From: Crocodylus rhombifer
Taxonomy: Eukaryota > Chordata > Crocodylia > Crocodylidae
Assembly: GCA_038503035.1 (NCBI GenBank)
Contig: JAVSML010021630.1
Span: 760,928-824,927, forward strand
Direction of reading: 5' to 3'
Length of the DNA: 64,000 nt
Shown: piece by piece, positions 1 to 13,600 of the stretch
Layout of the letters: each line of letters begins with the position of its first letter
Position numbering within the stretch: position 1 is the stretch's first letter
Notes under the pieces: generated by a model
Databases searched by the model: none
What the model was told of the DNA's origin: nothing
What the model saw: the letters and a program-made list of their open reading frames with translations, nothing else
Made by a program: the position numbers and the translations under genes

Positions 1-2289
1 TTTTGTAGCTCTGTCCAGCAACAAGCAACAAGGACAGCTGAACAATCATACTTTATCCTAGGAGAAAATGTTTCCTCCTGGGACAAGAGCAACTTCTGTT
101 CAGTAGCCATAGTGCAAACATGACCTAAGTGACTTGACTAGGGACACCCAGAAAATCAGTGGCAAAGCAAGGAATACGCTAACCCATGGGCCATCCTTTC
201 TCTCTAGTTTTTTATCCACCCATTACCAGAAGGCCTCTGGAGCAGCAGATCTAACAGGTCTTACCCCTGCAAAATGAATTTCATTAGTGGCCATTCACTG
301 CCCTGGACTGAGGCTTTGTCTATACATAACAGTTGTGTGAGTTAAATCAGTTCTTATTCTTATTCAGCCTGGAAGTCTGGAAGCCAGTGACTCAAAACCA
401 CACAACCATCATTCTGTATTGTACATCACTGAAAAATCACAATACAATGTATCTGCAGGCCAATTTTCACCAGCCTTTCAGAAGCAGCAGTTTCAACTAA
501 AAGCACCGTCATTTGGTATAAGCTGTTATTCTCTCTTTCAGAATTGCCAAGCCCTTCAGAATTCGCCTCCTGAGACAGCATGTGACCCTTGTTTTCCCCT
601 GTGATAGAGGTCTGCAAAGCCCCACAGACGAACTACACCGAACTATACACCCAAACAAGTGAGTGCTGTGGCAGATTTTCCTACCTGTAAACAAAGACAG
701 TGGAGGGGGGAAAGGAAAGAAAAGAAATGCAGAAGTCAGACCTAGGTAAATAGGATAAAAAGGCCTCTCAGTTGAAAAGGAGCGATCATTATAGCACATG
801 ATGGTTAAACACATTTTGCTGATGTTTTCACATTTACATTTTAATCATCAGTTCAGCACCTTTCAGCTCCTGGGGCTCTTAGACAGGTAATTTAATTTTT
901 GACTGTAACAACTGATCAACAAGTTGGAGGGAGCCCATTCTAGGAAACTGGTTACGGTTTTATACAGTGTACTTGGATTTACTTCCTAGGCAAAAGTTTG
1001 CTATTATATAATGATGTTTTTTTTTACATGAGTGGATAAGCCAAAATAACATGCTGGAGTAGCAGTGCCTGTCTGGGGTAGGCTCTACAGTCATTCCTGC
1101 ATGTTCCTCATTCTCCTATAGGGCAACAGTGAGTATGGCCCTTCTGCATCTCACTTCATGTCTTGAACTTCTAGCAAAGGGCCTTAGCAAGAGGGTTAAC
1201 AGGAACCCTGAAGATCCCTGCATGACACTTTCCTCCTGACTTAATGGTTTAGGCACTCAAACACATGGGTTTGAACCCTTCTCAGACCAAGGAGGTAATT
1301 TGTACTTGGGTCTTTCACACCCTGAGAGTGTGTCTGAACCATTAGACTATTATGTAAATGGGGACCACTAACATTGCCTTCATCCCCAGAAAAGGAGGAA
1401 GTGCAACTGCATTTTGTGAGAAATCTGTATGTATCAGTGTGTGCTGGGCCTGCTAGGAGAATATCTACGAGATTGAGGCCCTGGGAAGCTTGAGCCTATG
1501 AGCACCTAGTTTCTGGTCCCAGTTGTGCATATGGGTGTGGTATATGCTTCCTCAGTGGGCTCACTGGAGCATGGTGCTCACCAGCTCAATTGTTAGGGAC
1601 TGCTGGAATTTGCACTCAAAGTGTGCTGTGAGGCAGCTCCTTTAATCTTGGAGTTGCCCCCATGGTGCCCCCCCATGCCCCATTGTTGATTGGTAGAGGG
1701 GCCCTATCAGCCCTGCTGCTTCCTACTACTTTCTGATGGCTGGGAGGTGCAAACCACAGCCTGAACTATTCTGCTGTTCTTTGCCTCCTGGCTGGAATGT
1801 GCCCTGACTCAGATGAATGTCTGTGACGATGTGTTACAGCTGGGCTCCATCCCACTGGGACAGCACAAAGGGAACTGAGTTGGGGTGGGGAGGGATGGAG
1901 GTGACATTGGGTTCCTATGTGGCAGAGAGCTGTCTGTGCCATAGGGTGGACCACTGTGAACCCAAAGGCTGGCTATATTTGAGCACTGGCACAAGCAAAT
2001 TGGCATAACAGCCATGCATCTGGTCCAGCTACAAGTGAAAAGGAGGAGAAATTCCACCAGTAGATTTACTCTCCCAAGACTTGCAGACCAGTTTTCAGCT
2101 TGAAGGAAGGCTTTTAGCTACTGCCAGAGGGGCCTAATGCAGACCAGAGAATATCCCACTGCAATTCCTGCCTTGCCAGGAAATACTGTTCTCCATGATA
2201 CCAGGGAAAGTTGAGGATCAGCAACTAGGCTTCATGCACTGACCTGATTTGAAGCAATCCTTTAAGAGGCATCCGGGAGTGGGACAGGC
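1..2289. other. Upstream flank, no recognised gene
   Basis: Only short non-homologous frames are present. I recognise no exon of ameloblastin, the usual upstream neighbour of ENAM in mammals, and no promoter. Non-coding ENAM exons could lie here unseen. Confidence 0.4.
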
Positions 2290-3108
2290 AGGCAGGGCCG
2301 GGGCTGGGCTCACACGACAGTAACAGTGCAGGGCCAGGGCCCAGGCCAGAGCCATAATCTGCTGCCCATATGCTCCTGCAATGGGTGTCGGTTCTGCAGG
2401 TAGGGGTGTGTAGGGAACAGATTGCAGCTCTGCCCTGGCCCCTGGCCTCAGGCTGTCACTGCTCAGTGATCCTGGGGTCTCCATAAAGACTGGCTGGGAC
2501 ATGGGTGGGCAGGGTGCATGGCCAGGCAGACAGGATGGGGGTGCAGGCAGGCACGGAGCTGTGCCTGGGGCCAGGTCTAGGATGTTGGGGCAGTGACAAC
2601 ACAGGGCCAGGGTCCAGAGCAGAGGCACAATCCATTCCCTGCAATGCCTTGCCTGCAGAACCAGCACCCATATCTGGGCCATGCGGGCAGGGGATTGCAG
2701 CTCTGGCCTAGGCCCCGGCCCATGCTGTCACCGCCCCATGATCCCATCTTTGATCCCAAACTTGCTGCCCCGTCCTTCTCCAAACACCAAACCCTGCCTG
2801 CCTGCAGTCTCATCCCAGCTGCCTGGCCATGTGCCCTGCGCATATGGGTCTTACACCTGGTAGTGGATGCAGGGCAAACACACTGGGGTGCCCGTGGAGT
2901 GGGGCCCAGGGCCACTGGGCCTGCCAGGAAATGAGTCCAGCCACTGCATTGTCCCAGCCCTGCTGCACACCCAGGGGTGGCAGGACTGGCCTCACCTGCC
3001 ATGGCCCAGGCTGCCCCCTGCTCCTGGGACTGAGGGACCTGCTGTGGGCCAGACAAAATCCCTTGGTGGGCCAGATCCAGCCCGCATGTCATATCTTGCC
3101 CACCCCGA
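2290..3108. repeat. GC-rich block of internal direct and inverted repeats, possibly a hAT-like MITE
   Basis: The block 2320-2475 recurs in degenerate form at 2595-2750 (cagggccagg..., then ...gattgcagctctg). The segment near 2505-2560 recurs inverted near 2785-2840 (ctgcctggccatg on one copy, catggccaggcag on the other). The right edge, ggccagatccagcccg ... cttgcccacccc, resembles the 36969-37154 element and common vertebrate hAT ends. No left terminal repeat or target duplication was found. Open frames here reflect composition only. Confidence 0.5.
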
Positions 3109-3680
3109 TCTACCCAGCTTACTCAGAAATGTCTGTGTTTGTATGCAACACTATTACATGTCTTTTTATTTTACTGACAAATAAAGGCATTTTACATCAG
3201 AGTGCTTTACATTGTTACAGCTTTTAGGAGGACCTGCATCTTTTGAATGTTACTGCTCTAAGCTGATTTTTGGGACTTGTTATTAAACATAATAAGAGAC
3301 TTCGATTTGATAACTCACATAATAACACATTCTAAATCATACACTGTATCAGATGTTAGCCTAAAACCTAGAGTGATGTCTGAAACATCTTCCTGGCTGT
3401 TGATTGGTCCCTGCAAATTTGGACTAGTGTTTAAATGTAGCCTTGCCAATAGGTTTTGAACAGAGAGGAAATGATCTGGATTTTAAGATCTGGGGTATTC
3501 ATTCCCCCACCTCCCAGCTAAGGTCACACGAGATCTGTCTACGATTCAAAGGTAATTCATTTCTTTTTTTAACAATTCCTTCAAACTTTTAAAATTTGGA
3601 AGCCTGTATATTCAAGAACAACAACCAAAAAAAAAATTACAAAATGACTAAAATGAATGCATTAACATTTGGATTTTTTT

Positions 3681-3784
3681 CTTGCTGGGATCCTTTGACC
3701 CTTGCTGACTTCCTGCCTCTCGGGCAAGGGGCTGGACCCAATGATCTTATGAGGTCCCTTCCAGCCGTAATGTCTATGAAATTA
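3681..3784 (+). mobile_element. CR1 LINE 3' end fragment
   Basis: From cttgctgggatcctttgacc to aatgtctatgaaat, this is nearly the same as the 3' end of the CR1 at 53482-53600. CR1 copies are typically 5'-truncated and end in a short ATTCTATG-like repeat. Confidence 0.85.
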
Positions 3785-4629
3785 TATAGTCTACCTTGAA
3801 TTACTAAGGTTTACAACAGAATGTCATTTAAGAGATGATACTCATTTTAATTCACTCTCAGTAGGGCTGAGAGTTTTAATACCAAATAACAATTCCGGAA
3901 TCAGCTGACATTTGTCAATTTTGGCTGTAGAGAAGCAGACATGTTTTGAAAAGCAAATATCTTTGTTATAGTTAGATATTTCATTGTTCATTAAACAATG
4001 AAACATTATTCCTTGTTAGATATTTCTATGGTTATTAAAAACATGTAGTGAAAGTGGACCTAAGATGTGAATAATATATCCCAAGCTCACAGCTGTAATA
4101 TTGGATCCACAAATGAACCGTGTCCTGTGCTCCCTCTTTTGAAATTTCAGATTACTCGTGCTAAAAATGCTGGGTTAAATTATTCTTTAAAGACTTCTTA
4201 AAGACTTCAAAATATTTTATGCACTTGCTTGCCTTATACTTTTTTTGCTTTTTAGAGAAACTGTCAGTCCATTCAGTTGTTTCTACATCCTTCCAAAACA
4301 GAAGCACTTTGCTGATACCACACCACAAAGTCCATTTCTTTCACTTCTGAATTCTGGTGGAATGTAAATTTTCCCCATGTAAAACTGACACCCCCCATTG
4401 ACCGGCTACCTAAATTGCCTAAGCATAACCAGGTGAGTTGATATGTGTGAATGGTCATTTAACCTGCCTCAATTTTAGTCCCTCTGTTAGCCCTAGTTTT
4501 CCACTTTTCTTCTACATTCCTTTGAGGAATGCACAAAGGTCTTATGCAGGCTAGCCGCTAGCAGGGGGCAGAGAGCATTGCAGCTTGCCTAAGGGCCATG
4601 AATTGTTTACTACTGTCATTTCCTTTTAG
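3785..4629. other. Flank between CR1 fragment and ENAM start exon
   Basis: AT-rich sequence with no recognised coding segment. The non-coding first exon(s) of ENAM are expected upstream of 4630, but no distinctive signal allows one to be placed. Confidence 0.35.
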
Positions 4630-4691
4630 GTATATAGGTGAAGATGTTCCTCCAGTTCCTGTGCCTCTTTGGCATGTCTATAGCAGTGCCG
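4630..4691 (+). CDS. ENAM: ENAM start exon: short 5' UTR plus signal peptide
   Basis: The acceptor AG is at 4628-4629 and the donor gtgagc follows 4691. The ATG at 4644 opens 16 codons reading MFLQFLCLFGMSIAVP, a typical hydrophobic secretory leader that resembles the mammalian enamelin leader in position and in its final A-x-P residues. The exon ends in phase 0. The longer N-terminus annotated in human is not seen, so this Met is the preferred start. Confidence 0.93.
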
Positions 4692-7600
4692 GTGAGCATT
4701 ACAATCATCATTTATTTTTGATTTTTAGAGCTGCTTGGAATTTTTTTTTTTTTAATGGACAAAAAATGTCTTTCAGAAAGCAGGAGAATGATCAGGGTGA
4801 AAAGAAAGATTCTTGTCAAAGGAAATGCTGCGGTCTCCATTACTGGAGGTTTTTAAGAGCAAGTTGAACAAAAATCTTTTCAGGAAAGTTTGTGTATACC
4901 AGTGGGGAACAGGGTTAGGTTACATAATCTCTTGAGGTTCTTTCCAGCCACACTTTCCATGATTGCTATGGATTTCTTCCTGCAAATTTTGACAATGAAA
5001 AATGCCATAAATCTTTAGAAAATACTGTTGGTTTCAAATGGAGGGGATAGGGAAGGAGAACTATTTTGTTCATATTGTTTAAATGTCTATTCTGTTCTCT
5101 CCCTTTTTCTTTCAATGGAAAAAAGCAAAAGTAAAATAAATAAATAAATGCCTAGCAGGAGGAAGGGGTCTATACCCCACAAAACAAAACAGTACAAGTA
5201 CACTGATTTTTTATTTTTTTAAATTATTTTGGCTAAAGATGAAAACATGAGGAAAGGCTATCATATGGAATAAACAATTTGCATTTCTTTTGAATTTTTT
5301 TTACAAAATATATTGGCCTTTTTCCAAGCAGCTCCCCTGATTTCTTTAAGTTATCATAAGTGAACACTGATTAATTTTTTTATATCTTCATCTTCTTCAT
5401 CACAGATGCGCTTGCCCCGTAAGGCCGGATTTGGAAGCAAGAGTGAAGAGGTAAATATGTTTCTCATTACAACTGCTGCAGGTACATTCTGGGGACATAG
5501 TTTGTATCTACTTACAGGGCACGTCTACACAAGATGCTTAATGCACAGAAGACTAATTCTACTGTGCATTAGCGTGGCTGGCAAAAACCATGCTAATGTG
5601 CAGTAGGTTTAATCTAATGCACATTAACATCACTTAAAGAGCATTCATCTGTGCTAATGCACAGTAACACTGACTATGGCACATTAAATTTGTACCTGTC
5701 ATTACCGGTACTAAACCTAATACACCATAATTACTGCATATTAATGAACATGTAGATGCGCCCACAGAGAGTTAGGCAAATACTGTTAAAATCAGCTTAC
5801 ACTCAGCTTTAGATTGTAGAAAAGCAAGTACTGGGATCAGGAAGCACTGATTTTCTCTGATGTTTTGGTCAAGGTAAACTGCAGAGATGTCAGCTGTGGT
5901 AGTTGCTCTGGGCTCCACTAGGCTGCTTAGACATGGATCCCACTTAGTGAGTTCAGCTCATGAGGCTGTCTGGTGATTTTTCATGAAGGGTTCTGGAAGA
6001 TGAAACAACATGGTAAGACCACATCCCTGGTGTAAGATAGGAAAGATGACTGCAGCCTTTCTTTTCCTAAGCAGGGGTGATTAAAAAATATTACTGGTTA
6101 TTTTTTTTAGTGTGGAAATTGCACGATGGAAAGCCATTTGGTGCTTTTGAAAATCCCTTAATCAAAATATTTTAAATTATTTGTTTGTATATTTAAATTT
6201 CATTTGCTATCCAAATGTTCTAAAAGAAAGCCAAGGTGACTAGAAAAGCCTCTCCCTCCCAGAGTAATTCTCAATAAGCTATTTTAGATAATGCGGGGGT
6301 GGGGGGGGAGGGGGAATCAGATCTACTGCCTGAAATGTACCGGTACAAAGCTGGAATTGGTTCTAAATGGAAAGGAGCGTTAGTAGAATTGTTTGATGGA
6401 AAGGGTGGTGCAGAGTTCATTTGAAATAGAAACACTGTTCTGAGCATCCTTCAAGTATAACCATGCCTGTTCAATGAGCTCAGACATGGTGAGGACACCA
6501 GGAATGGAGACACAATATTGATGGATCCTTATGGATGAGGATCTTGGCAGGTATGGGACACAGAGTGTCCACCTCTCAGGCAGAGCAGTGGTGGAGGTGG
6601 GGTTAATAGGAAGATCATACAGATACTGGACATGCAAGAGGAACAAGAAGTTTGGTGGAAGCCCCCTTGGACAGGGCCCTCCCTCTCCTTCTAGACCACC
6701 TCTTTTTGGCTTCTGGCAGGCTGAGGGCATCCCAAAGTGGGAAGGATTTGGCCCCAACTTACCAAGCGAAATGTTACATTTTGGTGTTGGGTTCTCATTT
6801 TGTTGGTGGAAATCTCAGCTCTACACAGAATAATGTAGGATTTGTTTGCTTACAGATGATGCAGTATGGCCAATATGCCTACATGAACTCGCCCGCCGTA
6901 AGTTTCTTCTTTGCTGGGTTTTGAGGGTTCTATGCAGCATCTATCAGCCCCGATGCTTCTCCTGCTCACCCTTTCCTGTATTTGGGGTAGCTCACAAGGT
7001 CTAAATGTGCAGCTCTTATATCAGACTTCAAGACTTGGACCTTCCTTTGCTTCTGTCATTTGTAAACTCAGGTTCCTTTCCAAGTGCACATTAAGGTATA
7101 GTTCTCTACCTAGAGCCCCAGCTCCTGGTTTCTCATGTGATATAAGAAGAGAAACTTTCTTATGTGTGTGTAGATGTAGATATAGATATAGATACGTGTA
7201 AAAATGTGCATGTGTGTGTGTATTTATATAAACATACATACACACACACACAAGTACATATATAAATAACTTTCTCTCCTTACGTCACATGTAACTCCAG
7301 GAACCTGGCAAGGAGACCACATTTTCTGAAGCAAACGGAAAATTGGAGTCAAGAAGTTTGACTAATAGCTGCAAGTTAGATGGAAATGTGCATGATTCAA
7401 CCAGACTTTCATTGGGAAACATTTATTGTGTCCATAATAGAATGTGTGGCCAAAGCCAAGGGAGAAAGAAAATCATCACCCTCACTCCCCCACCAAAAAC
7501 AAAAGCAACGCAGTACTTAGGATACCTCTGTGGGATGGGCATAGGTTCAGATCTACTTTATGTAGAGCAGACTTGAAACTTCATCTACCCTACCCCAAGA

Positions 7601-10600
7601 GAACAAACTGACCACTGGGCAACTGGCTATTCTGGGGTGGGTCTTATTTTTGGGGAGGAGGGGGTCTGTTTGTTTTTTTAGTTTAAAAATCTTCCTCACC
7701 TTAGGACAGGGACATTTTTGAAATCTCAGATGTGTGCTGAATGGGGAAACAGGTTCCCAGCAAGTTATCTCACAAGCTGGGGAGTGGTCTAAACTGTTAG
7801 ACAGAGGGACAGAAAGATGCCTGTAGTGTCCACATGGCTTGTGTGCGCCTCACAGCAGGACTGTCTCAGAGCACTGCCCACTGAATGCAGCCTTCAAAAC
7901 TCTTTTATAGATGAATCCCTTTTATGGCTATGGCTCCAGCTACCCACAGGTCTTCCAGCAGCAGCCAGTATGGCCTCAGCAGCAGCTCTACTTGTGGCAG
8001 CAACAGAAACCAGTACAACCCCCTGCAATTCAGCCCCAGCAAAAACCTCGACAAGCTCAACGTTCCCCACAGCCCAGCAGGCCTCAGCCCCAGCCACAGC
8101 CTCGGCCGCAACCCCAGCCACAGCCGTCCCAGCAGCCAGCAAAGCCAAAGCCGCAAAAGCCACAAAAGCCGCCCCCCCCAACTCAGCCAGCACATCCTTC
8201 TCGTCCTCAGCCCCCAGCACAGCCCCGCAATGAGGAAAAACAGCTATCGCCCCAGGTAAATACTCAGAGCTGAAGAGCGGCCAGGAGCAGGCACATGCTT
8301 GTCAGTGCTATCAAGGCTATTAATGGACTTGCTTTGTAGTGAGTGCACAGCCTCATGAGGAAAGGGGAGGATGGGAAGTGGGGCACCCACTCTTAGTCTC
8401 ATTCTTTGGTGAAGGATTTCAGTAGCGCCTAGCGTGTTTTGTGTAGCTCGCTGCTCTTCTGGGAGTCAGAAAAGAGGAGCAGGAGAACACGTGACACCGA
8501 TCAATCGGCTTTTCTCCAAAGTGTTTAGAATGATGCAGGGCACTGGAGCTGGGCTCGTGTGCCGCTGGGGGAACATGACCTGGGGGTGAGCTCACAGGGC
8601 TTTCTGCAAGGCTGCTGCTTGCATTGCTGAAGCAAGAGTCAGGGGATGGACCAAGCTGGGAGCATTGAAGCCTTGTCCCAACCTATCCAACACACCAGCA
8701 AGCACAGCTAATATGGCAGAGGCAGGGTGTTAAGTTGTTGCCTGAGGCAAGGAAGGAGTTGTGACTCAAGGCATGCCTCTGAGATATGGCCTCCTCCCAC
8801 TGCCCTGGGGTGGTGCAGCTCAGAGCTGTGCTTAAAACACAAAGCTGACCTGATGTAGGTGTCAGGTGAGACCGCCTCCTTCTCTTCTACCTCTATGTAC
8901 TTAGCAGAAAGTGCTTTTCACCAAGATCTGACTCCGTGATAGGCCTTAGCAGGCACAAATGAATTCCTCTCACCTTGCCATGGTGGGGAAAAAGATAAGA
9001 CTATAAATAGTATTCAGACCCACAACCTTTGGCTTCAGTGATCAAAAAGGTGTTGTTTCCCTAAGGGGAGAAGCTGGTGTCTGTATCTCTGCAGGAGCTA
9101 AATGCCACATTTTTACTCCCACTGCTGCAAAAAATAATGGGTTGGATGAATTCAGTTATGTTGTGCATGCAGCAGAATTCCCACAAGTTATTCTGAATTT
9201 TGGGTTCTGGTTTACATGCCCCTAACACAAGCAAAATGACTAACCCTGAAATTTTTGTGCTGACATTTTAATGGAAAACAAAGCTAAGTTTTCCAGCTGC
9301 TGTAGCACCAAGAAGCCTGTGTCATGGATAAGGGTCCCACTGTTTCATGCAGACACAAAGCTAAAAGATGGTCTCTGCCCATGACCACTCACAAACAATG
9401 TAACATAGATGCTTTTAGCCTGAATAGCACTTCCATGCAGCGCTGGCCTCTCCGGGACCAGGAACACAAGCCCCGCTAGCACAGGCACCAAGTATGTGGG
9501 GGCCCAAAAGCCCCGGTTCCCCTCAGGAAGAGCGTAGGGTGACCACCCGTCTCTAATTGGGTGGGGCAGTCCTGAAATGAAAACATCAAGTCCTGGTCCC
9601 AGGCTACATGACAGCATTTGTTCCGGATTCATCATGCAGGGATCTGGGTTTTCCATTCATGGCAGAAAAATGTTGGAAATGGTGGGTTTCCCCTTGCAGG
9701 CTGGCAGAGTTCCAGCCTGCAAGGGGCTGTGGGGAGCGGGAGGCAGGGGGCATCATGTGCATGTGTATGCACCTGGCCAGGAATACAGCCCCAGGCAGTG
9801 GTGGAGAGCTGCTCCCCCAGGTAAGTCTATGTAGGGGAACAGATTGAAGGAGGGAGGGAATGCGGCAGGGACTAGGGTTAGGGATGCTGCCCAGCCAGGG
9901 CAGTGCATGGAGCCTGGGGCTAGGGTGGGGAGTGGAGCAGAGCCACAGGTGGCTGGTCCAGAGGGCAGGGTGGAGGGGAAGCTCTCTGCTGCTGTGTGCA
10001 CTTCTGGGGAGGGGACAATGGAGGGGCATGAGGCCCCCAGGTTTGTGTGTGGGGTGGAGATAGATGTGGCACACTGTGCCTGTCCAGTAGCAGCAGGAGT
10101 GGTGGCACGGAGTTGTGCCCCCACTGCTGCCAGGTGGTCAGAGGGTGCCTCACCATGGTGGCACAGCCGGCACAGGACTCCTGTGGGGAGGGCAGCAGGG
10201 TGGGAGCCTGCATCTTTCCCCACCCCCCATTGGGCTCCGTTCAGGTCTGCTTTAGCCGTGCTGCCAGGGGACAGGGGCTTCATTTTAGCTCCCCTGCCAA
10301 AAATAAAAGTTGGCACCTATGCTCACTAGAAGTCTGCTTTTTTGTTTCATTTGAAATATACTTTAAGATGCTTCTTCACTTCCTTTCTCTCCCTGCCAGG
10401 TGTATTTTCCCTATAGTAATGCACATTTTCCTTATCAGCAGCAGCCTTGGCACATCCCACAGGTGAGTTCTAATTCTCTGTTTTTCATAGACTGGGGACA
10501 TACCCACACAGTGCACTGTTCCCATCAATCCACTGTGACATCTAGTTAACAAAAGCTGCACAATGTAAATAGCTTGCTTATTCTTATAAAAATTGGTGGC

Positions 10601-13600
10601 CAGGGTGTTAATACCAAGATTTGGAAATGTTCTCTGGTATCTTTGTTTCTACCAACACAGCCCCCCCAAGCAATGGTCTTTCATTAGGCTGATGTGTCTA
10701 TTTTCCTTCTGTCGGCAGATTTACAACCAGGGAGGCTTCTTACCACAGCTAAACCCACAACACAGAGTAAGATGTTTTATTTAAGGGCATTTCTAGTACT
10801 GCTAAACTGTCTTTTATTTTATTTTTTAAAGGAAGTCATCTAAGGGCCAGGGTATGCTTTGCTCTTTAGGCCCATTTAGTCTGACCTATCTACTTTGCTG
10901 AGAGGGAGGATCACTTGTGGTGGCATGACTAATTTTTCACTGGGAGATGGGCACACAGCTGCCTAGCAGCTGTCACAGAGTAATGAATTCTGATCACAGC
11001 AACCCGTTCTCAAGGCAGAAGGCTCTCTATCCAATTATGCCAAGTAGCTCCCCCACCCATCAAGCCATTAGTGCTGAAGTAAGTTATAGAGCTTCTTGCT
11101 TGATGCTGCTGAAATGTAAGTGATTAACCCTGCAGTGTCCCCCTGTTGTGCACTATGCCATGTGAATAGTTTTCTCCGGTCCTATTTTCCTTCTGAAAAT
11201 GTTACGGCTGGGTAGGACTGCAAAAGCTCCATAGCGATTTGAGACCTCCAGTCCAGCACGCTGTCAATGTCAGGGTTGTGAGACAGTAGACAAACATTAG
11301 GAGCTGTTGTATTTTGTGTGGGAGATCTCCATTTATTAGATTTTTATGATCTTCTGATCTGGGAGTCATTCACCCCCAGATATATTTGTTGGCTTTGCTA
11401 ATTGGTCTATGCTGATAAAATGTAAGGGAAACTATTTTGCTTTTGTATTTTCCCAGCAAATGCCTCCAGGGTTTGGACAGCCACCTATCAGCAACGAAGA
11501 AGGAGGGGTAAATATAACAAACCACTAGCATGTCCCCATTTAGAAAGGCTGCGGGAAGCTGCAGAGTTAAAGCCTTCTTAACTTTAGGGGGGGATTACCC
11601 AAGGGACAGTTTCTGAGGGGGTTTATTTGCTTTGCATGATTTGTACACCAATATAAATCACACCAGCAAATGTAATAAACAGATGGGCAGCTTATCCTAG
11701 GACAACTCAAAATCCAGACCGCTATTACTGCACTTTACCACCAGACAGCAGGGAGCAGGTCATTGACTGTTTGAGCAATCAACCACTTAAGCCTGCAGAT
11801 GAAGCGTATATGCATGAGAGCAAAAAAGACCTATTTTTAACCAGTGGACACTCATTGTTTTTAAAATCAATCAATTTTCCTTTTCTCCCCTCAGAATCCT
11901 TACTATGGATACTTCTTTCAAGGGCTTGGACAGAGACCCCCCTATTACTCAGAGGAAATGTTTGAACACGAGTACGACAAACCCAAACCTGAGAAAGAAG
12001 CCCCCAAAGAAGAGAGCCCTGCAGCAGCCCCTGTCCCAAATGCCACTGTCCCAGTTGTTAGCACGACCACACCCAGTCCCCCCAGCCAAGGAGGGGACCG
12101 AGGAGGGAATGCAACCCACCCTGGGGTCAGCGCTGGGGGGAGCGGGACCCCTTCCCAAAACCCCGAGAACAAGCCAGCTGTTGAGAATGGGACCACACCT
12201 TCTCCTACAGTTAATATCTCCAGCCCACAGGAGCCAGGCAATGAGGGAGTGCCGCAGAATGGGCCTGAGCAGCCAAATGCTGGGAGGAATACTCCAACTC
12301 TTGACATTATTCAACGTTTTCCTGCAAACCGGCAACAAATGTTTGGGCATGGTTCTTTTGGCCATAGAGAGTATTCCCAGGGATACAGGAGCTCTCCGGA
12401 TCAAGGTGCTGCCAGGCACAGAGCATCTGCCTTCATGGTTAATCCCTCCACTCCTTCAGAAAACTCATTGTATCGTAAAGGCCCTCCAGACAAGTCCTTG
12501 ATTCAAGCCAATCGAAGAGGAAACCTCCAGAGCAAACCCAGCAATTACCCAGCACTAAACCCAAGACATGGTCCATCAGGACCTGAATTCCAACAGCCTG
12601 GGAAGAGGCCAGCAGGCCAAAGACAGAGACCACATTTCCCTGACACACATCCCTTGAACCAATGGCAAAATGCACCCTCTTATAGCAATAACAGAGCTGG
12701 CTACAAGCAAGGTACCATCCTTCCTGACAGCAAGCCTCTGGCTCCTACCTTTAACACCATAGGAACAAATGAGCACACACATCATCCACAGGAAGATGCT
12801 AATAAAATCCCTGCTTCTGGGCTGCAGCTGACCAGCCAACCCACTCCGAAGGGAGTATTCCTGGATGCAAGGAGACATCCATCTACACCAGAAGCCAGCC
12901 AGCAGGACTGGGAGAAACAGGCAGTTAACCCTTCATATCCTGAAAGAGAACACTTTCCTTTATCAGGAAGCAAGACGTGGAGGCACCAGCAGAATTCCCC
13001 ACCTTTTGAAGCAGGGCAGCGTGAATCCTCAACATATCCACCAGGTGCCTTGTTTGGCCAAAGGGGAAGTGTTTCCTACCCTGAGTACAATTCCTTTAAT
13101 CAGAAGGGAATTCCCCATTTCTCTCAGGACAGTGCATGGGAAAACTCTCCTGTGAGCCCAGAAGGACAACGTGGAAATTCCCTGTATCCTCCTGATGCAA
13201 GTCAAAGGGAGGGAAATCCCCATTATGAAAATGATCCCTTTGATCAGCTAAGACCTGACTCTTACCCTAGACAAAGGACATGGGACCAGGAGCAGCCATT
13301 GCCTGAGGCAGAGGGCAGTCCAGCCGGGCAATATGGAAACCCACAATACCCTCCAAGCAATCCAGCAGAGCAGGAGGTTTATTTCCAGTACTCTAAAGAC
13401 CAGGGGAGATATTTCCCTTACGATGAAATCAGCCCCTGGGCCCCAGAAGATAATTACCCTCTCTATAAAGTAGAGCCCCCAAGGCAAACAGAAAACATCC
13501 CGTATCATTTAAAAAGAGAGTTTGGTCCTAGAGGGAGCATCCCATGGGACCAGGAAACAAATCCCTTGCTACAGAACTTCAACCCTCCACCTCACCCAGG

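Noticed and set aside
2218..3227. Several 100-170 codon frames on both strands
   Set aside because: They fall in a GC-rich repeat block and are compositional.
6380..6757. 125-codon minus-strand frame in an ENAM intron
   Set aside because: No recognised homology, splice context or neighbour supports it.
7817..8259. Alternative long frames on both strands over the Gln/Pro exon
   Set aside because: They exist because CAG/CCN-rich sequence lacks stops in all frames; only one frame joins the ENAM exons.
9604..10466. Frames of 139-187 codons in an ENAM intron
   Set aside because: They lie inside an interspersed repeat and overlap on both strands without homology.
11945..12419. Minus-strand frames of 120-156 codons over the ENAM terminal exon
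   Set aside because: Antisense shadows of a proline-rich coding exon.
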